Source: a virus
IMG/VR virus record: IMGVR_UViG_3300012359_000047
Location: 1 to 23,523 of that record
DNA: 23,523 nucleotides
Strand: one strand, 5' to 3'
The notes beneath the pieces are model-generated. The model worked only from the letters and a program-made list of their open reading frames with translations, was not told where the DNA came from and did no database searches. The translations under genes were made by a program, and so were the position numbers. Within the stretch, counting starts at the first letter, position 1, and every line of letters starts with the position of its first letter. Of this stretch, positions 20,947 to 23,523 are shown one piece after another.

Positions 20947-21817
20947 GGACTTCGTGCCACCTCATTTTTCGTACTCCTCCATGTCGAGCTGGATGCAGTG
21001 CGGCCAGCAGTACTATCTCCAGAAGATGGCCCACGTTCCGGAGCTGCCCTCCTGGTGGCTGGTGGGAGGCAGCGCGGTTCACGCGGTGACCGAGCAGTAC
21101 GACCTGGAAAATTTTCCAGAAAATGGTATAGACCAATTATGGCAGGACACCTTCAACGCTGGCGTTGAGGAGCAGAAGACCCGCTTCCCCGATGTATCCA
21201 AGTGGCGCACGGCGGGGCGCAAGTCCAAGGCCAAGCCTGATGGTGAAGACTACCTGGCCTGGATGGACCTTGGTCCGCAGTTCGTGCGGAACTACATCGA
21301 GTGGCGCAAGCTGACCCAGTTCAAGATCTGGGATGAAGCTGTAGTCGGCTTCGACCAGGATACCGGCGAGGTCGAGACGACCTCTGGTGTTGAGCTCTCG
21401 CTGGAGTTCGAGATCGGTGGTTGGATGTGCCGAGGGTCCATCGACCGAGTGTTCTACGTGCCGAACTCGACGGACCTGATCGTAGTGGATATAAAGACCG
21501 GCTCTCGGATGCCGGATAATGACCTTCAGCTTGGCATGTACGCCGTGGGCATGGAGGTGCAGTACGGTGAGCGCCCCAAGTACGGGGCGTTCTACAACCC
21601 CCGCTTGAACAAGATGAGTGATCTCTTCGATATGTCGCCCTACACGGTTGACAGCCTGGCCCAGATGGGTGTACAGTTCAAGAGCGCGATCAAGAACAAG
21701 ATCTTCCTTCCTCACAAGTCCGTCCTATGCGGCTACTGTAGCGTATCTGCTGGTTGCGCCGCAGTGGGCGGCAAGGATGCCCATCTTTACACTATCGAGA
21801 AGGTGTTGAATGCCTGA
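20939..21817 (+). CDS. Cas4/RecB-like PD-(D/E)XK nuclease with Fe-S cluster
   Basis: This is 292 residues from GTG 20939, with GAGGAG 8 bases upstream; the start overlaps the previous stop by 8 bases (GTGCCTAA). An earlier in-frame start exists, but the ribosome binding site and overlap favour this one. Motifs: FSYSSMSSWMQCGQQYYL (Cys21), GGSAVHAVTE (His48), CRGSIDRVFY (Asp169), LIVVDIKTG (Asp184, Lys186), QLGMYAVG, and a C-terminal CGYCSVSAGC (Cys264, 267, 273). The four Cys fit a 4Fe-4S cluster as in Cas4 and AddB. It likely processes DNA ends in replication or recombination. No CRISPR array is present. Confidence 0.88.
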   Translation: MPKDFVPPHFSYSSMSSWMQCGQQYYLQKMAHVPELPSWWLVGGSAVHAVTEQYDLENFPENGIDQLWQDTFNAGVEEQKTRFPDVSKWRTAGRKSKAKPDGEDYLAWMDLGPQFVRNYIEWRKLTQFKIWDEAVVGFDQDTGEVETTSGVELSLEFEIGGWMCRGSIDRVFYVPNSTDLIVVDIKTGSRMPDNDLQLGMYAVGMEVQYGERPKYGAFYNPRLNKMSDLFDMSPYTVDSLAQMGVQFKSAIKNKIFLPHKSVLCGYCSVSAGCAAVGGKDAHLYTIEKVLNA

Positions 21818-21851
21818 GATTACCTTTCGTCTGCCTGGCCGTGAGCAGTGA
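21810..21851 (+). pseudogene. Cut-off 5' end of the gene now at 22252
   Basis: ATG 21810 starts MPEITFRLPGREQ and stops at TGA 21849-21851. The gene after the HNH insertion begins MPDLTFRLPGNAQ. The 13 residues match at 9 positions, while the bases differ mostly at third codon positions. This is the left remnant of the target gene after insertion of the HNH gene. It overlaps the nuclease stop by 8 bases (ATGCCTGA), the same arrangement as the two junctions upstream. Confidence 0.85.
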
Positions 21852-22252
21852 TCCCTGAGTGGGACAGGTTCTGGGCAAAAGTTTCGGCCGAGGGTGACTG
21901 TTGGATCTGGACTGCCCAGATCACGGCTAACGGGTACGGGGCTTTTCGTTCCAAGGGTCGAGGCGCTTACGCGCATCGGGTCTCGTATGAGTTTATGGTG
22001 GCCGAGATTCCGGAGGGGCTGCATATTGATCATCTATGCAGGAACCGGAAGTGCGTCAACCCAGACCACCTAGATCCTGTGACAAAGCGAGAAAATGACC
22101 GGCGCAGGCCCCCGAAGACCCATTGCCCCAAGATGCATATGTATGACGAACAGAACACGTATTTCGATAAACTTGGCGTGAAGGTCTGTAGGGCCTGTGG
22201 CCGAGATCGTGCGCGTAAAAAGTACCGGACCCTCCACGGATTGGAAGTTTGA
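21848..22252 (+). CDS. HNH homing endonuclease inserted at a gene's 5' end
   Basis: This is 134 residues from GTG 21848, overlapping the remnant's stop as GTGA. The HNH pattern is clear: WDRFWAKVSAEGDCWIWTAQ, NGYGAFR, AHRVSYEFMVAEIPEGLHIDHLCRNRKCVNPDHLDPVTKREN in outline. The His of IDH is the catalytic His and NPDHL holds the N and H. A C-terminal Zn motif (THCPKMHMY...CRACGRDRARKKY) follows. Flanking copies of the target gene's first codons mark it as a mobile insertion. Its codon choice is less GC-rich than that of its neighbours. Confidence 0.92.
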   Translation: MIPEWDRFWAKVSAEGDCWIWTAQITANGYGAFRSKGRGAYAHRVSYEFMVAEIPEGLHIDHLCRNRKCVNPDHLDPVTKRENDRRRPPKTHCPKMHMYDEQNTYFDKLGVKVCRACGRDRARKKYRTLHGLEV

Positions 22253-22641
22253 TGCCAGACCTTACTTTTCGACTTCCTGGCAACGCTCAATATTCGTATG
22301 CAGAAGTGACGTTCTCCGCCAATGAGTTCCTGACGCTGAATCCCGGAGAGATCCGCGCGTCCCTTGAGGGAGCTCTTGCCGACCTTAACTCCGCCTTCCC
22401 GAGGAGTGCGGCGGCCCAGCCCACCCAGCTGCCACAAGCCGCCCCTGTGGCCCAGCAGCAGCCTCAGCAGGCCGCTCCGGCTCCCGCCGGACAGAACTGC
22501 GTCCACGGTCCGCGCAAGCACTCCAAGGGCACCAGTGCCCGTGGCGAGTGGCAGGCCCTGTTCTGCGCTCAGCCCAAGGGGCAGGGCCAGTGCCCCGCTG
22601 TGTGGCTGAAGGCTGGCGAGCCTAGGTGGGTCTGGGGATAG
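22252..22641 (+). CDS. Cys/His-containing small protein, target of the HNH insertion
   Basis: This is 129 residues from ATG 22252, overlapping the HNH stop (TGATG). Residues 1-50 are an acidic globular start (MPDLTFRLPGNAQYSYAEVT..., FLTLNPGEIRASLEGAL). A Pro/Gln/Ala-rich linker covers about 55-80. The C-terminus has CVHGPRKHSKG...WQALFCAQPKGQGQCPAVW, a likely zinc site of Cys/His residues. Together these suggest a single-strand binding or replication accessory protein, since an ATPase gene follows. The function is not proven. The first 13 codons are duplicated upstream as a remnant. Confidence 0.8.
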   Translation: MPDLTFRLPGNAQYSYAEVTFSANEFLTLNPGEIRASLEGALADLNSAFPRSAAAQPTQLPQAAPVAQQQPQQAAPAPAGQNCVHGPRKHSKGTSARGEWQALFCAQPKGQGQCPAVWLKAGEPRWVWG

Positions 22642-23420
22642 TGCTCTCTCTCGCCAAGACGTTACGCCAGGAAGGAAACCGAGGAGAGGCCCTTCCTGAC
22701 CTGTTCAAGAGCTTCACGGTGAACGGTGTTCGTTTTCGGCGAGGTGGACTGCATTTGATCGCGGGCCAGCCTGGGTCCTACAAGACTCAGCTGGCCCTCG
22801 CTCTGGCAGATGCGTGGAAGTTGCCGACACTGTACTTCTCCAATGACAGTGATGAAACCACGGTGGCTTCCCGCATGATTGCCCGCAGAATGCGGGTCAA
22901 CACAGAGCGAATCGAAGAGCGTATGCACCGGGAGCCCAAGTGGGCGAGTTCCCAACTGACTGACCTTGACCACATCAAATGGAACTTCAGCCCGAATCCC
23001 ACCCTACCAGAGGTTGAAGAAGAGCTTCAGGCTTTCAACGAAGTCTTCGGGACCCCCCCGGTCTTGGTGGTCGTGGACGTTCTCATGAAGATGAACTACG
23101 TTGAGGACAGCGAGCACACTACCGCCATTCGAATCACAGACTACCTGGCGGGTATTGCTCGGGACTACTCCGCTTGTGTGCTCCTGGTGCATCACGCCTC
23201 CGAGGGGGTGCCGGGAAATCCGGTGCCTCCTCGTTCGGCGGTTTTGCAGAAAGTCTCGCAGTTCCCCTCGCTGATCCTGAATGTGGCCCCTATGCCGTGG
23301 ACTGGGGATCTGGCTATCTGCGCCGTTAAGAACCGGCACGGAAAGCAGGACCCCTCCGGCAAAGACCACTTCATCTTGAAAGCTTATCCGGCTCAATGTA
23401 CCTTTGAGGACATGCCCTGA
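22641..23420 (+). CDS. RecA/DnaB-like ATPase (helicase or recombinase)
   Basis: This is 259 residues from GTG 22641, which shares one base with the previous stop; GTG 22626 is an alternative. Residues 34-50 contain Walker A (RGGLHLIAGQPGSYKTQ, with G42-T49). The block TLYFSNDSDETTVASRMIARRM matches the helix after Walker A in DnaB/RepA-type ATPases. VLVVVDVLMKM is Walker B, and CVLLVHHASEG is the sensor strand. No N-terminal helicase partner domain is present, so it resembles RepA-like hexameric helicases. It probably opens DNA for the phage polymerase. The stop overlaps the next start (TGATG). Confidence 0.88.
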   Translation: MLSLAKTLRQEGNRGEALPDLFKSFTVNGVRFRRGGLHLIAGQPGSYKTQLALALADAWKLPTLYFSNDSDETTVASRMIARRMRVNTERIEERMHREPKWASSQLTDLDHIKWNFSPNPTLPEVEEELQAFNEVFGTPPVLVVVDVLMKMNYVEDSEHTTAIRITDYLAGIARDYSACVLLVHHASEGVPGNPVPPRSAVLQKVSQFPSLILNVAPMPWTGDLAICAVKNRHGKQDPSGKDHFILKAYPAQCTFEDMP

Positions 23421-23523
23421 TGGCCAAATACGTGATTTCCGTGGGTGGCGCACCGCGCCGGAAGAGCAAGTACCTGCACGTGCAGGAAGGCACGAAGGTT
23501 CGGGCCGTGGCTCGATTCCTCTC
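23420..23523 (+). CDS. Start of a hypothetical gene, truncated by the window
   Basis: ATG 23420 shares TGATG with the previous stop. 34 residues are visible: MAKYVISVGGAPRRKSKYLH and VQEGTKVRAVARFL. The basic middle suggests a nucleic-acid-binding protein. Too little is present to name it. Confidence 0.7.
   Translation, partial: MAKYVISVGGAPRRKSKYLHVQEGTKVRAVARFL

Overview
The window is a segment of a double-stranded DNA phage of a high-GC actinobacterium, most likely a Streptomyces-type host. This rests on the GC-rich codon choice with frequent GTG and TTG starts, the near absence of gaps between genes, and the protein families: an N4-gp56 type capsid, a GH25 endolysin, a DUF1003-like two-helix membrane protein, a family A DNA polymerase and HNH endonucleases. 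No tape measure or tail-tube gene lies between capsid and lysin, so a short-tailed (podovirus-like) virion is the likeliest reading. Terminase and portal are not in the window and would lie upstream.

Layout. (1) 1-15611, plus strand, virion and lysis block. It holds the end of an NlpC/P60 protein, two paralogous alpha-helical proteins (the second carries a muramidase-like domain), a Pro/Gly-rich helical protein, scaffold, an endonuclease VII gene, the major capsid protein, a beta-rich structural protein, a run of small head/tail genes with a minus-strand HNH gene, a connector-like protein, a modular receptor-binding protein, a 659-residue tail protein, a membrane/coiled-coil protein, endolysin, a holin-like protein and a fibre-domain protein. 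A perfect 9-bp hairpin closes the block at 15627-15648. (2) 15662-19884, minus strand. This is a tightly coupled operon of small unknown proteins, an initiator-like tRNA with anticodon CAU, DNA polymerase A, and three tiny Lys/Asp-rich proteins. (3) 19885-20186, a 302-base divergent control region. It has two promoters with identical hexamers (TTGACA, 17 bases, TATGGT), each placed so that transcription should begin at the ATG, plus a 20-bp perfect palindrome and two hairpins. (4) 20187-23523, plus strand, early/replication block: a sigma-70-like factor, a small protein, a Cas4-like Fe-S nuclease, an HNH gene, a Cys/His protein, a RecA/DnaB-like ATPase and the start of another gene.

The outstanding observations are these. 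Two endonuclease genes sit exactly at the 5' ends of host genes, each with a copy of the target gene's first codons on both sides. At the capsid gene the original GTG start now belongs to the endonuclease, and the capsid frame is left with ATA where its start codon should be. The phage also encodes a tRNA with several initiator hallmarks. The two divergent operons appear to be led by leaderless mRNAs next to an operator-like palindrome. Four successive gene junctions reuse the same 8-base start/stop overlap.
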